This document shows, in pieces, positions 22,298 to 31,067 of a stretch of 64,000 nt of DNA (within the stretch, counting starts at the first letter, position 1; every line of letters begins with the position of its first letter). This stretch comes from Flavobacteriales bacterium (GTDB lineage: Bacteria; Bacteroidota; Bacteroidia; Flavobacteriales; UBA1820). The notes below the pieces were generated by a model. The model saw only the letters and a list, made by a program, of their open reading frames with translations. It made no database searches and was not told where the DNA came from. The translations under genes and the position numbers were made by a program. The stretch covers positions 1-64,000 of the forward strand of contig QALN01000009.1 in assembly GCA_003150615.1 (NCBI GenBank), read 5' to 3'.

Positions 22298-23383
22298 TTA
22301 TTTCCCGGCGTAAGGATAATCGTGCGCCCGTTCATGTCCCACCATAACGGCATACCCGGCCGAAGCCAAAGCCTCAAGTTCGTTTTCTCCGGGATACATC
22401 GCAACCGGGGCAATGAACTCTATCCTGGGAATCAGCTTGCCCATTATCGTCTGGTTGTAAGCAATACCGCCGGTAAGCAGTATAGCGTCCACATGTCCGC
22501 AAAAAACCGTTGCCGCAGCGCCTATTTCCTTGGCTATCTGGTAAGCCATGGCATCGATGATAAGCGCAGCTTCGGCATTGCCTTCGCCGGCCATCTTCAC
22601 CACCTCCCTCATGTCCGATACTCCAAGGTACGAAGATACCCCTCCCTTGCCGTTTATCATAGCGAGTATCTCGGCCTGAGTATGTTTTCCCGAAAAACAC
22701 ATCCGAACCAGGTCGCCGGCAGGCAACGTACCGGAACGCTCCGGAGAAAAAGGCCCTTCGCCGTCTATGGCCTGGTTTACGTCCACCACGCGGCCTTTTT
22801 TATGTGCGCCAACCGACACGCCGCCACCCATATGGGCTACTATGAGATTGAGTTCCGTATAAGATTTTGAAATATCCCTGGCATAACGTTTGGCAGTAGC
22901 TTTCTGGTTGAGCGCATGGAAAAACGATTTGCGTACGAAGTCCCTGTGCCCCGATACTCGCGCCACATCATCCATTTCGTCCACCACCACCGGGTCGGCA
23001 ATAAAGGCAGGCAATCCGCCCAGACTCTCCGACAATGAAAAGGCTATTATCGCTGCCAGATTACTCGCATGACGGCTTTCGGACAAGCGCAGGTCTTCGA
23101 GCATTTTGCCGTTCACCCTGTAAACCCCCGAAGGCATGGGCTTCAGCACGCCTCCGCGAGCCATTATGAAGTCTATATCCCGTATGTCGAATTTTTCTTC
23201 ACCGATAGCTTCGAGTATAGTTCCTTTGCGGAAATCGAACTGGTCCAATATATCGGGATACGGGGACAGTTCCTCCGCAGTATGACGTATGGTCTTTTCA
23301 AACAGCATGTCCGTACCTTCAAACACGCCTATTTTCGTGGATGTAGCGCCAGGATTGATAACCAGGCTTTTATATTTTTTCAT
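22298..23383 (-). CDS. buk: Butyrate kinase
   Basis: Converts butyryl phosphate and ADP to butyrate and ATP, the last step of butyrate formation by the kinase route. 361 aa from ATG 23383 (MKKYKSLVINPGATSTKIGVF); the frame is open 13 codons further, into the end of ptb, but this start opens the first beta strand of the acetokinase fold. Blocks: NPGATSTKIG, VAHMGGGVSVGAHKKGRVVDV, and DAILLTGGIAYNQ. Butyrate kinase rather than acetate kinase is supported by length (acetate kinase is about 400) and the adjacent phosphotransferase. Follows ptb by about 30 bp. Confidence 0.95.
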   Translation of the reverse strand: MKKYKSLVINPGATSTKIGVFEGTDMLFEKTIRHTAEELSPYPDILDQFDFRKGTILEAIGEEKFDIRDIDFIMARGGVLKPMPSGVYRVNGKMLEDLRLSESRHASNLAAIIAFSLSESLGGLPAFIADPVVVDEMDDVARVSGHRDFVRKSFFHALNQKATAKRYARDISKSYTELNLIVAHMGGGVSVGAHKKGRVVDVNQAIDGEGPFSPERSGTLPAGDLVRMCFSGKHTQAEILAMINGKGGVSSYLGVSDMREVVKMAGEGNAEAALIIDAMAYQIAKEIGAAATVFCGHVDAILLTGGIAYNQTIMGKLIPRIEFIAPVAMYPGENELEALASAGYAVMVGHERAHDYPYAGK

Positions 23384-23414
23384 AGATAAGTGTTGAATTT
23401 TTTCACAACCCGTT

Positions 23415-24314
23415 TTAAGCACCTGCGACGGCTAACGCTATGGAACTTAGTTTGGCATCCATAGAATCAGCCCGCGAAGTAAGCACTATCGGAGCCGCCG
23501 CACCGAGTATCACGGCTCCCATACGCGATTCGGTAAAAAATGCGAACGATTTATACAGAAGATTACCGGCTTCGATATCCGGAGCGAGCAGAATATCCGC
23601 ATCGCCGGCAACAGGACTGTCGAAATGTTTCTGATGCTTGCTCTCTTCTGATACGGCCAGATCGAACGATAGCGGGCCGTCCACCGTACAACCAGTTATT
23701 TTACCTTCGCGGTTCATTTGTTTCAGCGCATCGGCTTCGACTGTAGCGGGCATCTTCGGGTTGACCTGTTCGATAGCTGCAAGAGCGGCCACCTTCGGAC
23801 AGTCCATACCGAGTTTATGCATAAAATCTACGGTATTTTGTATAATCACAGCCTTTTCTTCAAGTGAAGGGGCAATATTCATCGCCGCATCCGTAAGCAC
23901 GAGCAGTTTGTGATACGCCGGTATCTGGAAAATAGCCAGATGCGATATCATGCGGTCGGTACGAAGCCCCCACTCCCTGTTCAGCACCCCTTTCATTATC
24001 TGAGGGGTGGTCACCCCGCCTTTCATAAGCACGTCGCCGCGCCCTGAACTTATAAGGCTCACGGCTGTTTTTATCGTATCGTCGATATCGGCCGTCGGAA
24101 CTATTTCCGCTCCTTCTATGCTCATACCTAAAACGTCGGCAGTACGCTTTATTTCGTCCCTGCAACCTGTGAGGATAGGTACCACAAGCCCCATTTCAGA
24201 GGCTCTCAAAATTGCTTCGAGAGCATGCGGGTCGGCCGCATTGCAAAGTACCAGGCGTTTGGGCGAAGCCTTCCCTTTGGCCACGGTAAAGATGTCGTCT
24301 ATCGTTTTCAACAT
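23415..24314 (-). CDS. ptb: Phosphate butyryltransferase
   Basis: Converts butyryl-CoA and phosphate to butyryl phosphate. 299 aa, the usual Ptb size. Family blocks visible: GRGDVLMKGGVTTPQIMKGVLN, DAAMNIAPSLEEKAVIIQNTV, AALAAIEQVNPKMPATVEA, CTVDGPLSFDLAVS and ILLAPDIEAGNLLYKS. Upstream of buk; together they form the kinase pathway of butyrate production with one ATP gained. Specificity for butyryl- over acetyl-CoA is inferred from the pairing with buk. Other acyl-CoA (for example branched-chain) substrates are possible. Confidence 0.94.
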   Translation of the reverse strand: MLKTIDDIFTVAKGKASPKRLVLCNAADPHALEAILRASEMGLVVPILTGCRDEIKRTADVLGMSIEGAEIVPTADIDDTIKTAVSLISSGRGDVLMKGGVTTPQIMKGVLNREWGLRTDRMISHLAIFQIPAYHKLLVLTDAAMNIAPSLEEKAVIIQNTVDFMHKLGMDCPKVAALAAIEQVNPKMPATVEADALKQMNREGKITGCTVDGPLSFDLAVSEESKHQKHFDSPVAGDADILLAPDIEAGNLLYKSFAFFTESRMGAVILGAAAPIVLTSRADSMDAKLSSIALAVAGA

Positions 24315-24350
24315 TGTTTATATACGGTTCTCTATATCAAAAAATCATGT

Positions 24351-25583
24351 TCATGCAGCATTTCCGCCTTGTTTCGCTGCGAAACGGGCCAGTTTTTTCT
24401 CTGCGTATTTCTTTGTAACCCGAAATTCTTTGGGAGGGTTTTCAGGCATTTCGAACATCGCGTCCATAAACACTGCCTCGCATAGCGAACGCAATCCGCG
24501 AGCGCCTATCTTGAACTCCATCGCTTTGTCCACTATGTAATCCAGCGCAGCGCCGTCTATTTTCAGTTTTATCCCGTCCATTTCGAAAAGGCGCTCGTAT
24601 TGTTTTATAACGGCATTTTTCGGTTCGGTAAGAATACGCCTGAGCGACTCCCGGTCCAGAGAATCGAGATGCGTTATCACCGGCAGACGCCCTATCAGCT
24701 CCGGAATAATCCCAAAAGCTTTCAGATCCTGAGGAGCTATGTACTGCATTATGTTGTCCTGGGAAATAACTCCCTTGCTGATAGCGGAATAACCGACCGT
24801 CTGTTTGTTCAAGCGCTGGCTTATCTTGCGCTCGATACCGTCGAAAGCTCCTCCTGCTATGAAAAGGATATTGCGCGTGTCGACTTCGATGAATTTCTGA
24901 TCCGGGTGTTTCCGTCCTCCCTGGGGCGGAACGTTTACTTTCGCTCCTTCGAGAAGTTTGAGCATCGCCTGCTGCACGCCTTCACCCGATACGTCCCGCG
25001 TTATCGAAGGATTGTCGCTCTTGCGCGCTATCTTGTCTATCTCGTCGATAAAAACTATGCCGCGCTGGGCTTTTTTCACATCGTAATCCGCTGCCTGCAA
25101 AAGGCGGGTAAGTATCGTTTCCACATCCTCACCCACGTAACCTGCTTCGGTGAGCACCGTAGCATCCACTATCGTGAACGGAACATCCAGCATACGGGCT
25201 ATCGAACGGGCCAGCAACGTCTTGCCGGTTCCTGTCGGACCGGCCATTATGATATTCGATTTTTCTATTTCCACTTCGTCGCCTTTCGATTGGCCGAGGC
25301 GTTTATAGTGGTTGTAAACGGCCACCGCAAGCACTTTCTTGGCTTCGTCCTGGCCTATGACGTACTGGTCGAGCCAGGCTTTTATCTCGGTAGGTTTTTT
25401 GAGTTCGCCTTCTGTCCTGTCTTCATCCAGGCGGTCGTCTTCCGCCGAAAGCTCGTCGCGCAGGATACCCATAGCCTGTTCTATGCACTCGTCGCATATA
25501 TTGGCGCCGATACCCGATATAAGGAGGCGGGTTTCGCTCTTTGGACGACCGCAGAACGAGCAATGTTTCTGGTTATTTGCCAT
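24351..25583 (-). CDS. clpX: ATP-dependent Clp protease ATP-binding subunit ClpX
   Basis: AAA+ unfoldase that feeds ClpP. 410 aa. The N-terminal zinc domain has CSFCGRP and CDECIEQ (four Cys). Walker [16 protein letters not shown] is near 117-130; Walker [15 protein letters not shown]; pore loop [11 protein letters not shown]-loop region [14 protein letters not shown]. Downstream of clpP, with an unusually strong GC hairpin in the 75-bp gap. Regulated with clpP from the upstream promoter, subject to that hairpin. Confidence 0.97.
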   Translation of the reverse strand: MANNQKHCSFCGRPKSETRLLISGIGANICDECIEQAMGILRDELSAEDDRLDEDRTEGELKKPTEIKAWLDQYVIGQDEAKKVLAVAVYNHYKRLGQSKGDEVEIEKSNIIMAGPTGTGKTLLARSIARMLDVPFTIVDATVLTEAGYVGEDVETILTRLLQAADYDVKKAQRGIVFIDEIDKIARKSDNPSITRDVSGEGVQQAMLKLLEGAKVNVPPQGGRKHPDQKFIEVDTRNILFIAGGAFDGIERKISQRLNKQTVGYSAISKGVISQDNIMQYIAPQDLKAFGIIPELIGRLPVITHLDSLDRESLRRILTEPKNAVIKQYERLFEMDGIKLKIDGAALDYIVDKAMEFKIGARGLRSLCEAVFMDAMFEMPENPPKEFRVTKKYAEKKLARFAAKQGGNAA

Positions 25584-25607
25584 ATTTATATAAATAATAC
25601 TTCTACA

Positions 25608-25636
25608 AGCCCGCCGGCGTAATACGCCGGCGGGCT
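25608..25636. other. Strong intercistronic hairpin between clpP and clpX
   Basis: A perfect 13-bp inverted repeat AGCCCGCCGGCGT/ACGCCGGCGGGCT with a 3-nt loop, followed on the transcribed (minus) strand by TGTAGAAG, not a T run. A second hairpin (25644-25658, GCATCC/GGATGC) abuts the clpP stop. It therefore looks like an mRNA processing/stability structure or weak attenuator and not a standard terminator. Confidence 0.65.
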
Positions 25637-25658
25637 ACGGATCGCATCCGGCGGATGC

Positions 25659-26339
25659 TCAGTCCTGTTTCTTCTTTTCCAATATCTCGTCTATCATACC
25701 GTAATCAAGAGCCTCCCGCGCCGTCATCCAATAGTCGCGGTCCGAATCCTTCTCTATTTTTTTGAACGGTTGTCCGGTATGCTCTGCCAATATATGGTAC
25801 AATTCATCGCGAAGCTTCTTTATCTCGCGTGCCGTTATCTCGATATCGGAAGCCTGGCCCTGCACCCCGCCAAGAGGCTGGTGTATCATGATCCGCGAAT
25901 GTTTCAGCGCCGACCGCTTGCCTTTTTCCCCGGCCGACATCAGTACTGCCGCCATCGACGCGGCCATACCGGTACATATCGTAGCCACATTGGGCGAAAT
26001 ATACTGCATGGTATCGTAAATGCCCAAACCAGCATAAACGCCCCCGCCAGGTGAATTGATATAAATATTGATATCCTTTGTCGAATCCACCGACGAGAGG
26101 AAAAGCAATTGTCCCTGTATGATATTTGCCACATAATCGTTTATTGCCGTGCCCAGAAATATGATGCGATCCATCATAAGGCGTGAGAACACGTCCATTT
26201 GTGCGACATTCATCTGGCGTTCTTCGATCACCGTAGGAGATATATATTCCCCGTAAACCGAGGCATAGCTGTCCAGTTGGTAACTGGAAATGCCCAAGTG
26301 TCCCGTGGCGTATTTCCTGAATTCGTCTTTTTGGTTCAT
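25659..26339 (-). CDS. clpP: ATP-dependent Clp protease proteolytic subunit
   Basis: Serine protease forming the ClpXP chamber. 226 aa from ATG 26339. The frame opens at 26372, but a -7 promoter box (26377-26370) overlaps that ATG and would put the transcript start downstream of it, so 26339 is preferred. The catalytic triad is visible: Ser in [19 protein letters not shown], His in [15 protein letters not shown], Asp in [18 protein letters not shown]. Followed by clpX. Confidence 0.96.
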   Translation of the reverse strand: MNQKDEFRKYATGHLGISSYQLDSYASVYGEYISPTVIEERQMNVAQMDVFSRLMMDRIIFLGTAINDYVANIIQGQLLFLSSVDSTKDINIYINSPGGGVYAGLGIYDTMQYISPNVATICTGMAASMAAVLMSAGEKGKRSALKHSRIMIHQPLGGVQGQASDIEITAREIKKLRDELYHILAEHTGQPFKKIEKDSDRDYWMTAREALDYGMIDEILEKKKQD

Positions 26340-26369
26340 ATTTTTTTCGCTTGTGTTTTGTCTTTCCTG

Positions 26370-26377
26370 CAAATGTA
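26370..26377 (-). promoter_or_regulatory. -7 box of the clpP promoter
   Basis: TACATTTG on the minus strand fits TAnnTTTG, 30 bp upstream of the ATG at 26339. It coincides with the alternative ATG (26372) and so helps to rule that start out. No TTG stands at -33. Confidence 0.5.
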
Positions 26378-26432
26378 AAAAAACGCCTCCGCATATCCTA
26401 AGGGAAAGTAGCGTAACGCAGGGCGGATTATG

Positions 26433-27524
26433 TTATATGGTTTTTGAAAACAGGTTGCGGTCGGCCCCGTCGTATTTGTTTTTCAGAAGTTTTATTTTCC
26501 GGTATCCCATAGCCAACAGATTGGCCTCGCTGTGGATATTCTCAGGAGATACCGTAGCGAATACCTCACGCACCTCCCTTTGGGCGGCGATATTTTCCAG
26601 GCTTGACATGATACTGCGCTGCAATCCGTGCCCGCGGTATTTCCTTTTGACTATTACGAGTTTCATATTCGCATAACAATCGTAATCGTCAACCGTATCG
26701 TAAGCATGCTGTACCAGATTTTCACTGCCGTCGCCAGCAAAATACAACACACCGAAACCAACCAGTTCGTCGCAATGGAAAGCCCCCATCACATAATGGT
26801 TTTTCAGGCAATCCTCCAGCACGGATTCGGAGTTGCGGCGCAGTATCCTCTTGTCAGGCATTTCTGCAAAAGCATCCTCCTGTACGGCTATCAGGTCGCT
26901 AAGGTGAGGCGTTCCTATGTGTGAAAAAGTGAATTTTTCCGAACATCCGACATCTTCGCCGTATATTTCAACTCCTTTGCTCCTGCGGTATTTTTCCCAT
27001 ACAGACTGAAGTTCTATTATATTGTTGAAATTACCGCTCAATATTTTACGGCGATATATGCATTTGTTCCTCACGGCTATGAAAAAACGGTAGGCAAAAA
27101 GGTCGTCGATAGTGGAAATGCTCATAGTACCTTTCTTGCGCAACACATTCAGCACCTCGAAAAACGTCAGGTAATTGGAAATATGCACGTTGTCCAGGTC
27201 TTCTATGACTTTCTCGGCCCTGCGCAACGCGTCCCCGCTCGCATCAGAACGCAACAGACGGTGATAGTTGTCCAACGCAGTGTACACCCTTTTGTAGTCC
27301 GCATTCGAAACGAACGACGAATTGATATTGGCTATGAATTTTGCCTCGGCTATATTGCGCGTCATCTCCAGCTTATTGAGCACGAGTATGATACTTATCA
27401 AAGCCCCGCCCAAAGAGGCTATTTCGATCACCAGTTTACGATCGAACAAAAACAACAGGACCGCCAGTACAGCCGCTATAAATACCGCCAGTAAAGCTAT
27501 GTTGAGCGCTTTTTTACGTTCCAT
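26433..27524 (-). CDS. Membrane-anchored GNAT acetyltransferase-like protein
   Basis: 363 aa. Two membrane helices at about 8-27 and 30-50 (ALNIALLAVFIAAVLAVLLFLF, IEIASLGGALISIILVL), then a helical domain of about 150 residues (resembling the DUF4760-type membrane-helical region: 'EMTRNIAEAKFIANINSSF...YKRVYTALDNYHRLL'), then a C-terminal GNAT domain with the acetyl-CoA loop VKRKYRGHGLQRSIMSSL at about 293-310 and an ATVSPENIHSEANLLAMGYRK ending. Upstream of clpP in the same direction, separated by the clpP promoter. What it acetylates is unknown. Confidence 0.78.
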   Translation of the reverse strand: MERKKALNIALLAVFIAAVLAVLLFLFDRKLVIEIASLGGALISIILVLNKLEMTRNIAEAKFIANINSSFVSNADYKRVYTALDNYHRLLRSDASGDALRRAEKVIEDLDNVHISNYLTFFEVLNVLRKKGTMSISTIDDLFAYRFFIAVRNKCIYRRKILSGNFNNIIELQSVWEKYRRSKGVEIYGEDVGCSEKFTFSHIGTPHLSDLIAVQEDAFAEMPDKRILRRNSESVLEDCLKNHYVMGAFHCDELVGFGVLYFAGDGSENLVQHAYDTVDDYDCYANMKLVIVKRKYRGHGLQRSIMSSLENIAAQREVREVFATVSPENIHSEANLLAMGYRKIKLLKNKYDGADRNLFSKTI

Positions 27525-27652
27525 GGATATTTTTTACGTTTTTTACTAATCATGAAAACCATACTTGCGCATTGCGCGGCGTAAAAATAATATAAAATAC
27601 GCAAAATACGCCCTTTTGACAGAGCTGGTAATGCGGCGTTCAATGGAAATGT

Positions 27653-27686
27653 AAAAAAAGAGCGCCGCTATTATCTAACGGCGCTC
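27653..27686 (-). terminator. Terminator after tig
   Basis: On the minus strand GAGCGCCG/CGGCGCTC (8 bp, 11-nt loop) is followed by seven Ts, 34 bp past the tig stop. Confidence 0.88.
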
Positions 27687-27719
27687 CTCTGTTACCGGCA
27701 ACCTTTCGGTTATTTACCG

Positions 27720-29066
27720 TCAGGCTTTCTTTTTAGCTATGGCCTTGACAAATTCGTCAAGTGTCACCTCCTTGGTTTTGTAAGGTATCTTTGTCTTGAA
27801 GATATCCAGCATTTTTTCGCGGATAATCATCGACTGTATGCGCCCTACTTCCTCGCGGTTTTTCAATATACGTTCCACGATAGGATCGAGGTCTTCGTCC
27901 TTCATATCGGTCTGGCCGAACTGTGCCATCTGCATGCGGATAAGGGATTTCGCACGCTCGATTATCTGCGTGTAATCCACTTTCGCATCGTTGTCCATCA
28001 GTATCTGCGCTTCTATCAACTGGTAGCGAAGGCCTTTTTCCGAAGATTCTACTTCTTTTGCAGCCTCTTCTTCGCCGAGTTGTTTTTCACCGGAAACCAT
28101 AACCCAACGCTTGAGGAAATCGAGCGGAAGGTCGAACTTCGTATTCTCGATAAGGTAATCAACCGTATCGTTGAGGAGCTGGGAGTTAGTTTCGTTTTCA
28201 AACGCCGCTTCGGCTTCACCGCGTATTTTGTCGCGGAACGCCTCTTCGGTCTCCACGCTGCCCGGTCCGTACACTTTTTCGAACAGTTCCTTATCCAGAG
28301 CATGGGGTTCCACGTTCGATATTTTCTCTATCGTAAGGTGCAGCGGCGCATCGAAGTTCTCACATTCGTCGGCAGACTTGCCTATGAACTGCGAAAGGCG
28401 GGTAGTGGATTTAAAATCCTTGGGCGAAGCGGTAACGACGTCGCCCACTTTCTTGCCTACGAAATTCTTTGCGTTCTTTATGTCGGAAACGACAACTATG
28501 CCCTGTTTGTAAGCTCCCGGCTGGAACAATTCGCCGTTTTCGCCTTCGGCTTCTATCTTGACAACCACGTCCGATGCTTTTTCCACTTTCTCGACGTCAG
28601 TTATCTTGCCGAAGCGTTTGGCAAGGCTCGCTATGTGGTCCTCGATATATTCGGGGCTCACTTTTATTCTGTACGAAGTAACTTTCTTGGCTGCGCCTTC
28701 AAGGTTGAGCTTTACTTCGGGAATAAGGCCTACTTCGAATTCGAAAGAAAAATCACGGGCATTTTCCCAGTCGATATTTTCCTGAACCTTAGGCAGCGGC
28801 TGGCCGAACATTGCCAGGTTTTCGGTCTGGATGTACTTGTCCAGTTCGCTCTGGAGCAACTTATTGACCTCCTCTGCCAGTACAGATACACCGTATTGCT
28901 TCTTTATCACGCCTGCCGGAACCATTCCTTTGCGGAAACCCGGTACATTGGCGTTCTTACGGATGTTCTCAAGTGATTTGTCTACTTTTTCGCGGTAATC
29001 GACTTCCTGTATGTCTATCTTTATGACAGCGTTCAGGGTGTCGAGGTTTTCTTTCGAAATATTCAT
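27720..29066 (-). CDS. tig: Trigger factor
   Basis: Ribosome-bound chaperone (N-terminal domain) with a central peptidyl-prolyl isomerase-like domain and helical C-terminal arms. 448 aa. The ribosome-binding signature is NVPGFRKGMVPAGVIKKQYG at about 38-57. The central FKBP-like part is only weakly conserved, as is common in Bacteroidota trigger factors. Single gene: -7 box upstream, hairpin terminator downstream. The 33-bp repeats lie directly upstream of its promoter. Confidence 0.95.
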   Translation of the reverse strand: MNISKENLDTLNAVIKIDIQEVDYREKVDKSLENIRKNANVPGFRKGMVPAGVIKKQYGVSVLAEEVNKLLQSELDKYIQTENLAMFGQPLPKVQENIDWENARDFSFEFEVGLIPEVKLNLEGAAKKVTSYRIKVSPEYIEDHIASLAKRFGKITDVEKVEKASDVVVKIEAEGENGELFQPGAYKQGIVVVSDIKNAKNFVGKKVGDVVTASPKDFKSTTRLSQFIGKSADECENFDAPLHLTIEKISNVEPHALDKELFEKVYGPGSVETEEAFRDKIRGEAEAAFENETNSQLLNDTVDYLIENTKFDLPLDFLKRWVMVSGEKQLGEEEAAKEVESSEKGLRYQLIEAQILMDNDAKVDYTQIIERAKSLIRMQMAQFGQTDMKDEDLDPIVERILKNREEVGRIQSMIIREKMLDIFKTKIPYKTKEVTLDEFVKAIAKKKA

Positions 29067-29154
29067 CTTACTTATATCTGCTTAAAATTTTGTATCCTCT
29101 TTCATTTCATCCCGTATATGACGCATCAGATGCGCACCCACGGATTGCAAGGGG

Positions 29155-29162
29155 CAAAGGTA
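29155..29162 (-). promoter_or_regulatory. -7 box of the tig promoter
   Basis: TACCTTTG on the minus strand, about 88 bp upstream of the tig ATG, identical to the rrn -7 box. TTT and not TTG stands at -33, so the upstream element is imperfect. Confidence 0.55.
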
Positions 29163-29194
29163 ATTCATTTATTTTGTTTATAAAAACAATTTTA

Positions 29195-29293
29195 GATGCA
29201 ACACTCTGCCGTTCATAAACAACTTCGGATGCAACACTCTGTCGTTCATAAACAACTTCGGATACAACACTCTGCCGTTCATAAACAATCTCA
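29195..29293. repeat. 33-bp tandem repeat, three units
   Basis: Units begin at 29195, 29228 and 29261 with an exact 33-bp period; they share GATGCAACACTCTG then C/T then CGTTCATAAACAACTTCG, with few changes. A fourth degenerate copy may follow. Each unit can form a small hairpin with a GAG/CTC loop (CGRCA-gag-TGTTG on the minus strand). A diverged single copy of the same motif is at 35752-35778 in the portal-gene leader. There are no unique spacers, so this is not CRISPR. Confidence 0.88.
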
Positions 29294-29484
29294 GGCGCAG
29301 CGCCCTGCCAATATCAAACCTACATGAACCTCCGCAAAACACACAAAGCCCAAAGGGTTAGCACGATGAAAAGACGTTTTAAAACAAAAGCAAAACGGAC
29401 GCATTATTCTTTTTAATGTCTTACATGCGTGTGTTTTACACATAGCGGTCCTACACACGCGATGAAAATTTTACCGAACGTCGA

Positions 29485-31029
29485 TCATCGATTATTCCGT
29501 ATATATCTTACACGCATAAAAATCGATTTTAACAAATCACCGGCTTTTGTCCCCGATATTACAGGGCCGAGCACCCCTGCATAGTCTATTCCGGCCATAA
29601 CGGAGGCAAAACCGTATAACAGCAGGTATATTGCGAATCCGAACGAAAGTGCCGCGAAATCATGTGTCATACCGGCCATTGAAACCGCTAATTTTGCCAC
29701 TAAACATGCCGTAACCGACGCAAAAAGGATTCTCAGCATCATACCCCATGGCATAAGTCCGGCAACGGTGGTCTTTAGCATCCGGGAAATGGTTATCATT
29801 AAAACAACAATGCAGAACAAAGTGCTCAGCACCGCTATGACCGCAACGGCCGTCAACGACGGAAAAAAATTAACACACAATAAATCAAGCCCTACTATGA
29901 GTACGGCCGTAGCCAAGTGGGTATTGGCGAATTTCCTGCCCTGCCCCAAAGCAAACATAATGGGTGAATATGGCGCTATCCGTGTTAAATTTATTATCGT
30001 AACGATACGGAACAACCCGGCTGCCTGACGATAATCGTCGCCATACAACAAGGACATTATTTCCGGGGCAAAAACACAACAAAACACCGACAGCGGATAA
30101 ATGATAGACGATGACTTGAATATCACATTTTTCCATAATGCGACATATTGGCCGCTGTCGGCCCCATTCTTCGACATCCGTGAAAATTCCGGCAATAATA
30201 CCCCCGCCATAGCACCTATTATCATTCCTGCCATCGGAAGCTCACGATAACCGTTGGCAAACAACGCAAAGTCCTCAACGCCAAAATATCGGCTTACAAA
30301 AAACTGGCTTGCCGAACCGAACACGAATCCATATATGCCAGAAATAAATACCGGCGTCGAAAAACGGAATATTTTTCCTGCCGTCAGGCTCGTTTTCACC
30401 GAAGTTACATTTTTAAACGGTACGAACGCCAATCTCAAACCTACTGCACAAGACACCAGCGACGACGCCACAAGGCCGACCACCGCTCCGGTAGCCCCCG
30501 CATTGAAAACCACAACCGGCAATACCGTACATGCGATGACGAACATGCGGCTTATCACCACATACGCCACAATAAGATAGGAACGGCCATACACAGTCAG
30601 GATTTTAACCACACCTATAACAGGCATAAGCAACATGGGGGTTACGGCGAAATATTTCAAATTGTCGGCAAGAAGGGCATTGCCGAGCAATTCCGCTATC
30701 GTACCGGAACCGAAAAACAACACGATTGAAAAAAAAGACGAAAGACCGAAAAACAATAAATTCAATTTACGCACGACATCCCTTCCCTCTTCAACAGGAA
30801 CCCTGGCGAGAAAATAGGAATAAGCCCCCGGAAGCCCAAACGAAAAGAGTACCAGCAATGTGGAATACACATAATTCACCTGACAATAAGTCCCGTACTC
30901 GGCCGGTGTCATAAAACGACTGAGTACAGCCGATATAATCAAGGCTGATATCAACGATATAAAATTGGCAAAAGCCAGCCATGAAGTCTGTGCGGTGCGG
31001 TTATTTCCTGTATCCCGATATTTTACCAT
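29485..31029 (-). CDS. Polysaccharide flippase (Wzx/MATE-like)
   Basis: 514 aa of almost continuous hydrophobic helices (roughly 12-14), starting with SWLAFANFISLISALIISAVLSRFMTPAEYGTYCQVNY, the N-terminal pattern of polysaccharide biosynthesis/O-antigen flippases in the MOP superfamily. Presumed to move lipid-linked saccharide across the inner membrane. Last gene of the four-gene operon that starts with the WlbA-like oxidase; 38 bp after the nucleotide-sugar dehydrogenase. No polymerase or glycosyltransferase accompanies it. Confidence 0.9.
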   Translation of the reverse strand: MVKYRDTGNNRTAQTSWLAFANFISLISALIISAVLSRFMTPAEYGTYCQVNYVYSTLLVLFSFGLPGAYSYFLARVPVEEGRDVVRKLNLLFFGLSSFFSIVLFFGSGTIAELLGNALLADNLKYFAVTPMLLMPVIGVVKILTVYGRSYLIVAYVVISRMFVIACTVLPVVVFNAGATGAVVGLVASSLVSCAVGLRLAFVPFKNVTSVKTSLTAGKIFRFSTPVFISGIYGFVFGSASQFFVSRYFGVEDFALFANGYRELPMAGMIIGAMAGVLLPEFSRMSKNGADSGQYVALWKNVIFKSSSIIYPLSVFCCVFAPEIMSLLYGDDYRQAAGLFRIVTIINLTRIAPYSPIMFALGQGRKFANTHLATAVLIVGLDLLCVNFFPSLTAVAVIAVLSTLFCIVVLMITISRMLKTTVAGLMPWGMMLRILFASVTACLVAKLAVSMAGMTHDFAALSFGFAIYLLLYGFASVMAGIDYAGVLGPVISGTKAGDLLKSIFMRVRYIRNNR

Positions 31030-31067
31030 CGTTTAACCCTCCATATTGTCCGGCGCGACCATTTGAT

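Larger units (their letters stand above)
29067..29484. other. Intergenic region upstream of tig
   Basis: 418 bp between tig and the flippase gene. It contains the tig -7 box, a 33-bp tandem repeat (29195-29293) and AT-rich sequence up to the flippase stop. No protein gene is supported, though the repeats stay open in two frames on the minus strand. Confidence 0.7.

Noticed and set aside
26340..26372. N-terminal extension of clpP
   Set aside because: The upstream ATG overlaps the -7 promoter box, so it would lie outside the transcript.
29195..29293. CRISPR array
   Set aside because: The units are head-to-tail with no unique spacers, vary within the unit, and no cas gene is nearby.
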